From Dugong dugon (taxonomy: Eukaryota > Chordata > Mammalia > Sirenia > Dugongidae): a DNA stretch of 64,000 nt. Under the pieces are notes generated by a model that saw only the letters and a program-made list of their open reading frames with translations, made no database searches and was not told the DNA's origin. The translations under genes and the position numbers were made by a program. The stretch is taken from contig CM057460.1 in the NCBI GenBank assembly GCA_030035585.1, forward strand, positions 132,416,714-132,480,713, written 5' to 3'. This document shows, one piece after another, positions 12,705-24,914 of this stretch (position 1 is the stretch's first letter; each line of letters opens with the position of its first letter).

Positions 12705-12867
12705 GTAAACCCTAGTGGTGTAGTGGTTAAGTGCTACAGCTGCTAACCAAAAGGTCGGAAGTTTGAATCTACCAGGTCTCCTTGGAAACTCTGTGGAGCA
12801 GTTCTACTCTGTGTTATAGGGTTGCTATGAGTCAGAATCGACTTGATGGCAATGGGTTTGGTTTTCT
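12705..12867 (+). mobile_element. AfroSINE, type 1
   Basis: Near full-length sense copy: AAACCCTAGTGGTGTAGTGG start, box-B-like GGTCGGAAGTTTGAATCTAC, TCTACTCTGTGTTATAGGG core, and ATGGGTTTGGTTTTC end. Flanking duplication not clear. Confidence 0.93.
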
Positions 12868-14408
12868 TTATTGTTGTTGTTATGTACTTAAGTATGTTAC
12901 GGGGAGATAGAGATATGTATAAGACCTATTCCATGCTCCGAAGAGCTTACAGACTGTAGGAAAAACAGGAAAACAACAAAACTGTTGCAAAAGCCTGTGT
13001 AAGTGAAGTGAAACATAAACTATGGAGTAGTTGCTTCTACCTGTGGAGACCGACTAGAGAGGTAAGAGGCAAAGTTTTTATAAAGCCGTAGAGAATGTGT
13101 CCAAAGCAAAATCTTCTATCCGTCCCTCATTAACCCAGGGCCTGGTTCCCTCACTTGCTTTCTTTATTACTCAGTTTTACTCTTTTTCTTCACTTGATTA
13201 AAATGACTTTTGAGTGCACTAAGCACTGCTATAATCTAATGAACAACGTCATTCTTGTTTCTAAAAAAAATCTAGAGAAAAGAGAAAACAAACAAATGCA
13301 TTCACAGCTGTTTCATCGTTTCACGTTAATAAAAAGGATAATTAGTTTGGCCTTGGAAAACAACAAGATTTCTGTGTAGTTTTCATTACTGGGTTTCTTG
13401 CTCCTTTATCATTAACTCCCCAGCCACAGTCTTCTTCTCCAGTTGCTCTAACTTACCTTGTTTCAGCATCAAATGCAGTGGCACATCAGTATCCTAGAGG
13501 GCATGAGGCAATTTTAGCTGGACTCAGAAGGACTCCTACCTTTCTCTTCTTTTCTTCTTCTTTTTTTTCTTTCCGCTATAAATGTATTTTAACGTGTATT
13601 AGAAAAATATGAGCTGTAATTCAAACATGTAATTTTATGAATACAATTGTGTCTGGTTAGATTAATATAGATGACTCAGTAAGACATTGGAAAATAAATC
13701 CTAAATGAATAATATCGAAAGTAGTATATGGAAATGGCAGAAATAGTCAGGGTGAATCTTAGATGACTGAAGTTTAATAAACCCTGAAATAGATACTTTC
13801 TATGGTCACTTTAAACTTGAACACTCAGTGCTTTTGTGAAATCTCTTTCCTACTGGGAGGCCCTGGAAATACTCAGAGACTGATGTTGTACAGGGAAGAA
13901 ACCCACACAGACATTTACTAAGGAAGCTATGAACCGTACCTGAGATACAAATGAAGTCCCTCAGGGTACTGAACCTTAGGACCTGCATTTCCTCCTCCAG
14001 GTTTCAGTAACTGGTGAGCCAGAATAAACTACAAAGACTGGAGAAGAAGAAAGATTCCTTTAAGTGAAATGGAGGCTCCTGAGAAATGAAAGCTAATTCT
14101 TATTGTACAACTAACCTATCAATTCAGGTCATGCTGGAAGTAATACTAAATCATCTTTCATTTCTTAGAGTATTAAATTACAAATCATTATTATATGAAG
14201 AGATTTTTAATGAATAAAGAACAAACAAAAAAGCGTAGAGGTGTGTCAGTCAATTAGTAAGAATCATGTGCTATGTATGTCTAGACTTTTGCGATGTTTT
14301 TGATGTTTGTCAGTTTTTTTAAAGTGGTGATTTTTTGTGATTTTTCTCTTTGTTTAAAATAAATATCCAATCTTGTTCGTAATTTTGTACATTTTCTTTC
14401 TTAAATAG
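12868..14408. other. Intergenic DNA, possible old L2 tail, pyrimidine tract
   Basis: 12890-12985 resembles an antisense L2 3' end (CGAAGAGCTTACAGACTGTAG) but is weak. A pyrimidine-rich tract lies at 13541-13580. Open frames at 13155-13379 and 13806-13988 show no recognisable domain. No gene supported. Confidence 0.45.
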
Positions 14409-15200
14409 GACCTGTATTATTTTCCTACAGCTGCCATAACAAAGTACTACACACTTGGTGGCTTAAAACAGTGGAAATTTATTCCCTCACAGTTTTGGAA
14501 GCTACAAGTCTGAAATCAATGTGTCAACGGGGCCATATTCTCTCCAAGGCCTCTAGGGGAGACTCATTTCTCACCTCTTCTAGCTTCTTGTGGCTAGTGC
14601 TGTTCCATGGCTGTGGCAACAGAACTCCAACACAACTTCTGTCTTCACATGGCCTTTTTCTCTCTGTGTTTCTTTGTTTCCTTTTCTATCTTTATAAGTA
14701 CACTCTTATTGGATGTAGGATCCACCCTTACCCAGTATGATCTCATCTTGATCCTTGAGTTATTAACACCATCGAGTTAGCCCCGATTTACGGCAACACT
14801 GACTCGTGGTAACCCCATGCACAGTGAAGAGAAATGCTACCTAGTCCTGTGCCATCCCCATGATAGGTTTCCAATCGGACCTTTGTGATTTGTAGTGTTT
14901 TAACTGGCTGATTTTCAGAAGGAGATTACCAAGCCTGTCCTCCCAGTCAGCCTTAATCTGGAAGATCCTCTGAAATCAGCTAAGCTTCATAGCGACATGC
15001 AAGCCTTCACTGACAGATGGGTGACAGCTGTGCAGGAGGTGCATTAGCCAGGAATTGAATCCTGGTCTCCACATGGATGGCAAGAATTCTACCATTGAAG
15101 TCTCTTGTAGATCCTTACATATCTTAATTACATCTGCAAAGACCCTATTTCCAAACAAGGTCACAGTCTGAGGTTTCAGGTGGACATGCAAGTATTCATA
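14409..15200 (-). mobile_element. MaLR-like (MLT1-type) LTR, antisense, split by a SINE
   Basis: The + strand carries the reverse complement of an MLT1-like LTR: GCTGCCATAACAAAGTAC, GGTGGCTTAAAACAGTGGAA, TTTATTCCCTCACAGTTTTGG, CACATGGCC, and after the SINE TTACATCTGCAAAGACCC, TATTTCCAAACAAGGTCACA. The SINE at 14757-15109 interrupts it. No internal retroviral region is attached, so it is a solo LTR or fragment. The 71- and 89-codon frames here are chance frames. Confidence 0.72.
14757..15109 (-). mobile_element. AfroSINE, type 3 (long, tRNA-like head), antisense
   Basis: Longer SINE family in antisense, starting ATCGAGTTAGCCCCGATTTACG and ending in a tRNA-like head, AGGAATTGAATCCTGGTCTC, then AAGAATTCTACCATTGAA. 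That head is the antisense of a box-B-bearing tRNA-like domain with an acceptor-like segment. Short duplications GATCCTT at 14750-14756 and 15110-15116 bracket it, consistent with insertion into the older LTR. TSD is only 7 bp, so moderate. Confidence 0.78.
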
Positions 15201-15261
15201 AAACTACATTTGAATTACAACTTATATTCAACACATTACATGTGCCTTCCCCAAATTTTAT

Positions 15262-15315
15262 AAGTTGTTATGAGTCAGAATTGACTTGATGGAAATGGGT
15301 TTGGTTGGCTTTTTG
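15262..15315 (+). mobile_element. AfroSINE type 1, 3'-end fragment
   Basis: Only the 3' end is present: GTTATGAGTCAGAATTGACTTGATGG followed by ATGGGTTTGGTTGGC. A 5'-truncated insertion. Confidence 0.75.
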
Positions 15316-15540
15316 TGTTTTTTTATGCCCATAATAACCTGGATCTTCTCCTAACAATATCTGAGGAACTGTGAGGTTTATTATTATTTGTTTATTTCTG
15401 TCTTTTTTCTCAGCTTATTTCTCTTTTAAAGACATAAGTAATGCTATCTATTTCTTACCATTTGGTGTGCATCTACATTTATACATGTATATAAATATCT
15501 ATACAGACTATTGACAACATGGGGTCTTACCCTTTACAAT

Positions 15541-15730
15541 AAGGAGACCTAGCAGCACAGTGTTTAAGTGCTCAGCTGCTAACAGAAAGGTCAGTAGTTT
15601 GAACCCAACAGCCATTCCGCGGGAGAAAGATGTGGCAGTCTGCTTCCGTAAAAGGTTACGGTCTTGGAAACCCTACGGGGCAATTCTACTCTGTCCTGTA
15701 AGGGTTGCTATGAGTTGGAATCGACTTTAC
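15541..15730 (+). mobile_element. AfroSINE, type 1 with extra middle segment
   Basis: Sense copy with head GCACAGTGTTTAAGTGCTCAGC, box-B-like GGTCAGTAGTTTGAACCCAAC, an additional CGCGGGAGAAAGATGTGGCAG segment lacking in shorter copies, then ACGGGGCAATTCTACTCTG and a GAGTTGGAATCGACTTTACAG end. The chance frame 15560-15808 runs through it. Confidence 0.9.
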
Positions 15731-17008
15731 AGAGTGCTTGCCTTTAAGTTGGAAGTTGTTCTCGGTCTCAGCTTTGCTCCATTGTACCAAGTTTTTCTCC
15801 AAGTATAATGCCTAGAGACCAGATGGAAAAAGAAAGAACTGAAAGCTGAGTGTTGTCGTGGGAAGGAGAGAGAAGCTTCTGCCGTAGTCTCCTGTGAGAC
15901 TGTATGAAGTGAAGAAGTATAATGTAGTTGCATTGACCCTTTCTTATAAAGGCCTCTGGGGTCACAGTGTTATTTGAAAAGTAGCAGCATGAAAGCAGTA
16001 CTACTTTGGGTGCCCAGGTTGTGCAGACTGCTGAGACCTGTCTGAGAAAAGCATAGAAATGTTACTGAACATCCCTTGATAAACTTAAAATAACAGAAAG
16101 TGATAAAGTATAAAAATTACAGTGAAATAGCTTGCACAAGATGTTCACCTAGGCTAAAGCTAAAAGATGGCTTGATTACTCCATTCTGTTATTTATTCAA
16201 AAATATATTTTCTGTGGCTATACTCTATATGCTAGATGTCCTAGGAACTGGATGTATCACTATGAACTTAATGTGGTGGGGAAAGGATAGTCTAGGTAAG
16301 GAGACCATCATGAAATATCTAACTATAAGAATAATTATTTAATTATAGCTGCAATGAGTGTAACAGAAGAAAAGTACTGTGTGCAACAGAAGCATATAAA
16401 ATGGGTGGCAAAACTAATTTTGGACATAAGAGAAAACTTTTCTGAAAAGTTTATGTTAAAATCAGAAGGAATAATAAGAGAATCCACCTAAGAAGAGACA
16501 GGAGTCCTGGAGATCCCAAGGCAGGAAGGAGCTTATCAGGTTAAAGGAACGGAAAAACATTTTAAGTAGTCTTTTTATCTGAAGAGAAATCCATAGGTAT
16601 AGATAACCCTTAATGTAAAAGGAACACAGATTTTTGGAGCACACAAAAACTATAAATCCACAGTATGTATGTGTATGTGTTCTACCATATTCTGTTTATG
16701 GCCAAATAGGACTTCGGCGTAAAGTCTCTTGAATTTAATCTGCTGTGTCCTCTTCAGGAATTTCTAATTAGCTACCTCAGAGTGAATTCCATTTGTAAGG
16801 AAGAGCTGTCACTTCGGATCAGTCTTTTAACTAGCTATGTAGTTCCGAAGGCTAGATTTCAGGGAGTTGTTTATCTAGGTCGGTGTTTCTCTACCTTAAA
16901 AGTGCTTTCTATTTTATTTTTTAAATTTTGTTTGTTATTATGTAGTTTATTTGATTAAACTCTGCTATTAAACTTACCAAGTCCAATTCTATTGATTTGT
17001 TAGTTTCA
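15731..17008. other. Intergenic DNA, weak ancient L2-like segment
   Basis: 16190-16380 weakly resembles an antisense L2 3' end (ATTTATTCAAAAATATATTTTC). Elsewhere I recognise nothing; small frames show no domain. Confidence 0.4.
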
Positions 17009-17205
17009 CTATACCAGTTTGAGTCGATTACAACTCATGGCAACTCCATGTGTGCAGAATAGAACTGCACCTCATAGGGTGTTCAAGGCTATGACCTTTC
17101 ATTAGCAGATAGCCAGGTCTTTCTTCTGAGGTACGTCTGGGTGGTTTTGAACCACCAACCTTTCGATTAGTAGTTGAGTCCCTTTGAACCACCCAAGGAC
17201 TTCTT
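17009..17205 (-). mobile_element. AfroSINE, type 2, antisense
   Basis: Reverse complement of a type 2 SINE: GAGTCGATTACAACTCATGG at the 3' side, AGAACTGCACCTCATAGGG in the middle, GGTTTTGAACCACCAACCTTT (antisense box B) and GAACCACCCAAGGACTTC at the 5' side. Confidence 0.88.
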
Positions 17206-20200
17206 GTTTTACTATAGTTCATTATTATATAATTTCTTCTATTTTGTTATAGAAATTCTCCAGGTGAGTAACAAAAGAAAAAAAAGAATTGGCTCTGTTT
17301 TAACCATAGGAAATAAGTAAAAGAATCAAAAGGCCTTCATGAATTTCTATATATTGATGGAAGAACTTCTCGGGATATTGCCAGTCTATGACAATCTCAG
17401 TCTATGCCTGCAGGATATGAAGATGACTTAAAAATCCAGATTTCTCTAAGTCTGTAATTAGGAACATGTCTCTGCCCTGAATACTACCTTATTGTTAATA
17501 ATACGTATTTTAAATAGTTTACATAAAATAGTTTGCCAAAAGTCAACAGTTGCAGCTGTTCAAGAGATTTGAATCTAGGATAGTATTTCCTATTTCTGTC
17601 GATTTTCATGGATGTTGTGGAAAAAAAAATTTTGTGGCCAAATAAATTTTGGAAACAAAATCTTGTTTCTATAAACACTGGAATTGTAAATCGTCTCAGA
17701 GTGTTTAATGCATGAATATGCATTGTGGCTGTCTAAGAGAAGGCATACAATTTCCTAATTTATCTGATCTCAGAAACTGATCTGCATGGAGCAGACATGA
17801 AACACGGTTTTGGAATATGCTGATACAAAATACATCCTGACTGTTCTATAAGAGAGGGAGACGCCTTTTATTGAGATGAAGAGATAAATACAATGTATGA
17901 AAACCCAGGAAGAATGACTTCGGGGTTTTTATAGAAAGAGGGCACCCAAGAATTATGAAATATAGACTCAATATAGTAAAAAAAAAAAGTAAAAACACCT
18001 GGGGTTGGCCCTAAGCAGACTGATGCTCATCATGCAATTTGTACTGGCATAGAACTCTTTCTAAACAGAAGGAAACCTTGTGCTTGACCATGAGAATATC
18101 AACTTGTCCTACTCTTTCAATCTATTGTTATTAGAAAAGAAGGCAATGCAACACAATTTTAATGGTTTTCACATTGCATGAATCTGGTTTGTCTTCAGGC
18201 GTGTATATTTAATGTCCATATGTTTAGTTGTTAAATCTCTATGCAGCCCCAGTATTAAAATGTATTATGCATGAAAGGTTCAAAAGAAAGAAAAGGAAAC
18301 AGAGTAGTCTGAGTAAATACATTCTCTAAGGTGCTTTTGATAGTAAATTCAAAAAAGCATAACCTCTGTAATTTTAATGTTAAACCAGGAATACCATGAA
18401 GAAGGGCAATTCCTTTGTTCCTGAAGTCTTGCTTTCATATTGCGTATATAAAGTATAAATTAGGTCTCACAGCTGCAAACGGAGTTTTTGTCTGAAAGTT
18501 TTCTATTTTTAACTTAAAGACTTCAAAATAGGCAGTGAATTGCCCAGATTTTCTAGAAACACCATGCTTCTCTGCCTCACTAATATCTTTTAAAAATTTC
18601 AGTATTGTATCTTTTGTAAAAATCATTCAAAATTATAAATGTCAAGTAGGCTATAAAACTAGCTTATAAACTTTTTAGAATGAAAGATATTAGATATAAA
18701 AACATTACCTGCTATACTGATAATATGATAAATAAGAATATAATAAAGCTTTTTTTTTGGTAAAATAAGTAACTGCTACTGACACGTGAATTTAAGATCA
18801 CTTTGCAAATCCACCGACAGTGTTAAATGTCTTTAATTTTTCTATAATATGATTCAGTATAAAAATAAGATCTACATCATATAGTTAACTGTTTACAGGT
18901 CAGAGTATTTTTTTTCCTTATGACTACAAGTGGAAAAAAAAAAGAACTTACCGCAGTATAGCACATTTCCTCTTACTATCCTAAACATAATAGCTCAAAG
19001 TATCAGATATTTTTAAAACAAAGATGAACTGTTCAATTCTGGAGTAACAAAACAATATTAGAATATAACGTTTAAGGCTTCCTCTTAATCAGCTTGGGAA
19101 GTAGCTAGCTCTTCTAATATTCATTGACCTTTTCTTACCTTAGTGGCATCCCCTTCCTCAGGCTTCTCCAACATTCAATGTCTTTCTTTTCTTTCAGGAA
19201 TGGACCTGCAGCTCATTATTTAAGCTAAAGTGAAAATAAAATTTAACCACCCGAAATGTTACAGAGCTAATAGTCAACAGAGTAGATTTATCTGGGGGAA
19301 ATTTTAGGCATCAGCCAGGATAGCTTAGGCATATGTTTGGTAACTTATCTCTGAAACTTTACTTATAACTATTTCATTTATTTGTAGAAATCCAGCCATC
19401 TTTCAAGCCAGGACACCTGATTTCCCTGAGAGTAAGAAGTATCTTAAGTCTCTCAAAGCCACTGCTATCAATCTAAAGATTTAATGTTCATTTCTAAATG
19501 ACCATAAGAATTTCTGAACCTGAAAAAAGTAATTTCCAAGCTTTTGAAAAGGGTGTTTCCTATCTTAAGCCCCTGTAGACTCCAGTGCCTATGGTTCTTG
19601 CATAATGGTAGATTCAGTTCTGTTATTAAAGTTTAATGAATGTAGTTTGCTAGTGGGAATTTTTTAAGCTATGGAGACCTCTTGTATTTGGTTTACATAT
19701 ATATTTAACAACTTATATACATATATATCCTGTTTATTGATTCTGGAGAAAAAGCTTTATAAGAAAAATACACTTTCGATAGATATCACAGAATCAAATT
19801 ACCCTTTGGTCATTGTGGTTGGAATCATACTTTCTCAGGTTATGAGTTCTCTGGCTTGAGTACAGTTCAGAGAGCTTGTTAGTGGGAAGGAATCGAGCTG
19901 GGACTACAAGAAGCCTGGAAGGAAACTAGTTCCTTATGCATTTCCCATTCTATCACTCGTTAGCTGCCTCAAATCATGTTAGAAAATTTTCTCCTTCCTC
20001 CCATGACAGCTCAGCCTGCTTTCCTTCCTTGAGACACATTACTTTAGAATTTTAAGCATGGAGCATAGAAAATGAGAACAAGTTAGAAAGTGGCCTCATT
20101 TGGAGAGGGGTGAATAGTGAAGGAAATAGCTAAATGCCACTTTTGCTAAATTACTTCTATTCTTCCTCTTTTGCTTTCCAGGGCTTCCACTCACCAAAGA

Positions 20201-21072
20201 ACCCTCTGTTCTTGATCAATATCAGCTGGCTGCTGATACAATTCATCATCAAGAATAATTTGAGTCTTCCTGCCTTCTGCTTTTTGGTGTTTATTTTTAC
20301 CTTAGGACTAGATTTGTTCTCAATCATTTCCTCTTTGCAAATACTGCTGGGAAAGCAAAAGTAACTAAAATCCTGATTCAAATGGAATTTAATCTTCTGA
20401 GTTCTTCCAAGGCAATACCTGGCTCATTACAGCCTATTTTATACTGACTCTGGGATGGAAGACTGAATAAGTTTGAGAGGTAGGAAGGCATCTAAAAACT
20501 AAATGATCAAATTGTAATTGGTTTGCCCCAGATAGTTCATGGCCTTGGCAAGAGAAGGAAACTATTCCAGTGGCATTTCCCTTGTTTTAGGAGATCAACC
20601 AACAGGAACAAACTGTCAAGGAAAGATCAAATGAAAGTCCTAGAAACAGTGTTTTAAGTCTATTATTCAGGGGAAAATAGCAAATGACCAAATGATACTG
20701 TGATGATATAATCTGGTGTGGTTCATGGTTCAGGCCCTTAAATAAAAATATATTGGGCCTTGGGAAAATCAGGTATCCATGGAAGGAGCAAATTTTATTG
20801 GTCTCATCTATTCTAACTCTGCATTTTGTGAGAATATGGGTTAACAGAGTCAACACAGGATATATCTGTCAGCTGAAAGAATATACCTGGATTTTTGTTA
20901 AGGAGATGGGGATGGAAAATTCTCATAAATTTTGTTGGCACAATATGAAGGCAAGTAGAGGATTTTTGAGTGAGATTAAGAGGTAAAAATAAATAAATGA
21001 ATAAAAGATTTGCCTTTGACCAATGTTTTCAATGTCAATATCTTAAGTCGCTTGTTGTTAGATGACGATTCA
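17206..21072. other. Unassigned intergenic DNA
   Basis: Nearly 3.9 kb of A/T-rich sequence without a repeat I can name, the longest such stretch in the window. No frame exceeds about 90 codons or shows a domain, and I see no convincing exon with splice sites and codon bias. It may hold very old repeats or single-copy DNA. Confidence 0.5.
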
Positions 21073-22732
21073 TGTTGTTGTTGTTAGGTGTCAACGAGTT
21101 GGTGCAGACTCACAGTGACCTTATGTACAGTCAATTCTAGTATCCACGGGTTCTACATCCGAGTATCCAACCAAGTGCAGATAGAAAATATTCAGGAAAA
21201 AAAAAACACAGAAGACTTTTTTCTTGTCCTTATTTCCTAAACAATACAGTATAACAACTATTTACATAGCAGTTACATGTTACAAGTAATCTAGAGATGT
21301 TTTAAAGTATACGGGAGGATGTGTGTTGGTTATATGCAAATACTAAGCCATTTTCTATAAGGAACTTAAGCGTATCTGGATTTTGGTATCCGAAGGAGGT
21401 CCTGGAACAAATCCCTCCTGCATACCAAGGAATGACTGTATAACAGAAGGAAAGATTGCCCGGTCCTACACCGTGTTCACAATTGTTGCTATGTTTAAGC
21501 CCATTGTTGCAGCCACTGTGTCAGTCCGTCTCATTGAGGGTCTTCCTCTTTTTCGCTGACCCTCTATTTTACCAAGCATGAGGTCTTTCTCCAGGGACTC
21601 GTCCTTCCTGATACCATGGCCAAAGTAAGTGAGACAAAATCTGACCATCCTTGCTTCTAAGGAGCACTCTTGATGCACTTCCTTCAAGACTGATTTGTTC
21701 ATTCTTCTGGCAGTTCAATATTCTTGCCTAACACCACAACTGAAATGCATCAATTCTTCAGTCTGCCTTTTTCACTGTTCAGCTTTCATATACATACAAA
21801 GCAATAAAAAATACCATGACATGAGCCAGGTGCACTTTAGTCATCAAAGTGACATCTTTGTTTTTAAAGAAGTCTTTTGCAGAAGATTTACGCAATGTGA
21901 TACATTGTTTGATTTCTTGAATACTGCTTTTATTATAATTGATTATTGATCCAATAGTATGAAATACTTGACAATTTTAACTTTTTGTCCATTAATCATG
22001 ATGTTGTTTATTGGTCCAGTTGTGAGGATTTTTCATTTTCTTCATATTCAGGTATAATCCATACTGAAGACTGTAGTGTTTTACCTTCATCTGTAAGTGC
22101 TTCAACTCCTCTTTGCTTTCAGCAAGCGAGGTTGTGTCATCTACATATTGCAGGTTATTAATGAATCTTCCTCCAATCCTGATGTTTCATTCTGCTTCAT
22201 ATAGTCCAGCTTCTCAGATTATTTGCTCAGCATACATATTGAATAAGTAAGATGAAAGGATACAATTCTGCCACCCACCTTTTCCAAATTTAAATCAGAC
22301 TGCATTCCCTTGCTCTGTTCAAGTGACTGCTTCTTGGTCTATGTACAGGTTCCTCATGGAATTCATTCTTTGTAACTGTATCCATAACTTGTTATGATCC
22401 ACACAGTCAAATGCCTTTGTGTAGTCAATAAAACATAAGCATCCTTCAGTTATTATCTGCTTTCAGCCAAGATTCATCTGACATCAGTAATGATATCCAT
22501 TGTTTCACATCCTCTTCTGAATCCGGCTTGAACTTCTTGTCATTCCCTCTCAATGTATGGCTGCAGATGTTCTTGAATAATCTTGAGAAAAATTTTGCTA
22601 GCATGTGATATTGATGATATTATTCCATAATTTCACATTCCCTTTGATCACCTTTCTTTGGAATGGGCACAAATATCAATCTCCTCCAGTGGGTTGGTCA
22701 GGTAGCTGGCATCCAAATTTCCTGACCAAGAC
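21073..22732 (-). mobile_element. RTE LINE, antisense, interrupted by MER2-like transposon
   Basis: Starts with the antisense RTE 3' end GTTGTTGTTGTTAGGTGTCAAC and extends into the RT domain. On the minus strand the polymerase motif reads as Y-V-D-D (near 22131-22160) instead of the usual Y-A-D-D; upstream, the segment at 22620-22700 encodes the PIPKKGDQ-type RTE block. Interrupted at 21128-21438 by a DNA transposon. Stops throughout. The 5' truncation point, about 22732, is also present in a second copy at 31130, which makes it a marker for a segmental duplication. Confidence 0.9.
21128..21438. mobile_element. MER2-like Tigger (Tc1/mariner) MITE
   Basis: 311-bp non-autonomous element with terminal inverted repeats (CAGTCAATTCTAGTATCC at the left; CATACCAAGGAATGACTG at the right, the rough inverse) and a TA target duplication at 21126-21127 and 21439-21440. 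Internal cues: TATATGCAAATACTAAGCC, ATACAGTATAACAACTATTTACATAG and TCCTGGAACAAATCCCTCC. It sits inside an RTE copy, so it inserted after that RTE. No transposase is encoded. Confidence 0.88.
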
Positions 22733-23619
22733 CAAAATGAAATTTAGGTGCTCAAAATAATTTCATATTTTATATTTCACTAGAAATTAACATTACTATA
22801 CCACTATTTTGCTTCTGATCTTAGTAAATGACAATCCAAGAATTGACCAATTTTAAGGTATAGTCTCTGGTATAAAGTAATTGAACTACAAGTGACACCC
22901 ACCTACCAGTTAACTGAGACAAACTGGGAATATTTATAGAATCAGAATGTCTTTAGGATCTTATTCTCTGAGGCAAATTTTAGTATATTTATAAATTACA
23001 TGTTTGCCAGAACCTGAAGCGTAGGGTGCCATAGGACACCATTAAACCAAAGGTGAGGGCAATTGAAATGTAGTTTAAATTATAAGGTAAACAGAAGGGA
23101 AAGTTAAAGATGGAACACAGCTCTCTCTTCTCCCTTTCTAACGATATCTTATGCTCATGGAGTTTGGGGAATCTAAGTGATGTCTTTTGGGAGAAAATGA
23201 AATTAAACTTGACCTTATAATCTCAAGTTAATCACTACGTTTTTGTTGCCTGGCGGAAAATAAAATTTTTATTCCAAATCTATTTTCCTTTATTTATTTA
23301 TACAGTGAGTAAAATCAGGTCATACCCAAGTTCAATAGGTTGATGGATTTGTTAATTGTGTGACCTTCAGCCGTGATTACAACTCTTTCAGCCAGTTTCT
23401 TCACCTACAGAATTAGTTGAGGTTATAAAACCACATATGAAGAGAATTTAATCACTGACCCTCAGTAAATGTTGTCTTTCTCTGCCCTGAGAATATTTGT
23501 TCAATTTTAAGGTTTGTAAACTAATTTCAAATACAAATAAAAAGAAGAATTTTTAGAAAAACATAATCCACTAACATAAAGAGCAAACAAAATCTCATAA
23601 TAAAATAATTACTATTATT
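22733..23619. other. Intergenic DNA, source of a permuted duplicate
   Basis: Non-repeat-looking sequence between two RTE copies. Its ends, 22733-22824 and 23268-23390, recur in reversed order at 31131-31226 and 30885-31000, inside the nested provirus. No gene recognised. Confidence 0.6.
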
Positions 23620-23628
23620 AATAATAAA

Positions 23629-23921
23629 TTGTTGTTGTTGGCAGTTGCCACTGAGTAAACTCCAACTCATGGTGACCTTATGTAAAACAGAATGAAACAT
23701 CGCCCAGCCCTGCACCATTATCATGGTCTTTGATATGTTGGAGCCCATTCTTGTGGCTACTGTGTCAATACATCTCATTGAGGATTTCCCAGACACACTA
23801 CCAAACATAAAGTCCTTTTCTAGTGATTATTCTTTCCTGATGACATGTTCAGAATAAGTGAATCAAAGTCTCACCATCCTTGACTCTAGGAGCATTTTGG
23901 TTGTATTTCTTATAAGACTGA
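23629..23921 (-). mobile_element. RTE LINE 3' part, first piece of the nest
   Basis: Antisense RTE 3' end (GTTGTTGTTGGCAGTTGCC onward). It is cut at ATTTCTTATAAGACTGA by element A and resumes at 32870 with ACTGATTTGTTCACTC, giving a continuous RTE reading once the 5-bp duplication ACTGA is counted once. Confidence 0.9.
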
Positions 23922-24184
23922 CATTATGGACTGAATTCTTTCCCCCAAAAATGTGTATCAACATGGCTATGTCATTATTCCCAGTATTGTGTGGTTGTCC
24001 ATATTTTGTGATCTGTTGTAAATATCCTATGTGTTGTAAATCCTAACCTATATGATGTTTATGAGGCAGGATTAGAGGCAGTTATATGAATGAGGCAGGA
24101 CTCAGTCTACCTGATTAGGTTGTATTTTGAGTCAATCTCTTTTAAGATATAAAAGAGGGAAGCGAGCAGAGAGGAGAGGGACCT
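23922..24184 (+). repeat. Element A 5' LTR, left half
   Basis: Starts CATTATGGACTGAATT (the expected TG is altered to CA) and contains TATTGTGTGGTTGTCC and TTTTAAGATATAAAAGAGG, where TATAAAA is a candidate TATA box. Cut at GACCT by element B; the right half is 30494-30732. Collinear with 32346-32620 of the 3' LTR. Confidence 0.9.
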
Positions 24185-24760
24185 TGTCTGAGGCTAGGTT
24201 CTCTAGAGATGCAAAACCAGTAAAGCATATACATATACAGAGAGAGAGACAGAGATTTATAGCAAGGAAAAGGCTCATACAGTTGTAGAGGCTGTAATGT
24301 CCCAAGTCCGTGGGTCATGAAAGAGGCTTCTCCTGATTCATGTAGCTACAGGGGCTGGCAAATACAAGATCAGCAGGCTGGAGAACAGGGCTGTTGCTCA
24401 CAGGCTGTGAAGATTGACACATCCCAAGATTGGAAGGCAAGACAGCAGGTAAGCTGCTAACTAGAGTCCCAAGAATGAGAGGTCAGATGAACAGGACCAC
24501 CTGCAGGATCCAGAATGAGCAAAAGCCCCCTGAGCCCTGCCTGAACATCCACCCACATTGGATGCAGGCCACACACCCAAAGAAATTCCCCTTCAGCTGA
24601 TTGGCTACTGAGAGCAGATCCCATTATGGGGGTGATCATTTATCAAATCTCAACAGGGAAGTGATCACAACATTATATGAAGTGATCACAACATTATATG
24701 ACTGCAAAAACAGTGAGAATCATAGTCTAGCCAAGCTGACACACAATCTTAACTATCACA
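24185..24760 (-). repeat. Element B 3' LTR
   Basis: 576 bp, TG...CA ends (TGTCTGAGG on + at the right end of the element; AACTATCACA at the other). Differs from the 5' LTR by many substitutions and by a 20-21-bp tandem duplication at 24660-24701 (GTGATCACAACATTATATGA twice). The many LTR-LTR differences indicate an old insertion. Confidence 0.9.
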
Positions 24761-24914
24761 GTCCACCCGTTGTCAACTTGGCACCTGTACACATCTCCTT
24801 AAACCAGACATAATCTCTGAATAAGGACAATTATAAAGTCATACTTGGGCCTAACATGATACAATGAACACACATACAACTGAAAATGCAATAGCTCTGC
24901 TTACATCTTATATT

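Noticed and set aside
14976..15109. Possible tRNA gene
   Set aside because: The tRNA-like head belongs to an AfroSINE; no complete cloverleaf with an anticodon arm is evident.
18435..20986. Several 60-90-codon frames as possible exons
   Set aside because: No splice-site pairs, domain or codon bias could be supported by eye.
24190..24780. Reading element B as a + strand element
   Set aside because: RT, protease and dUTPase motifs and the primer site are all on the minus strand, so the element is antisense.
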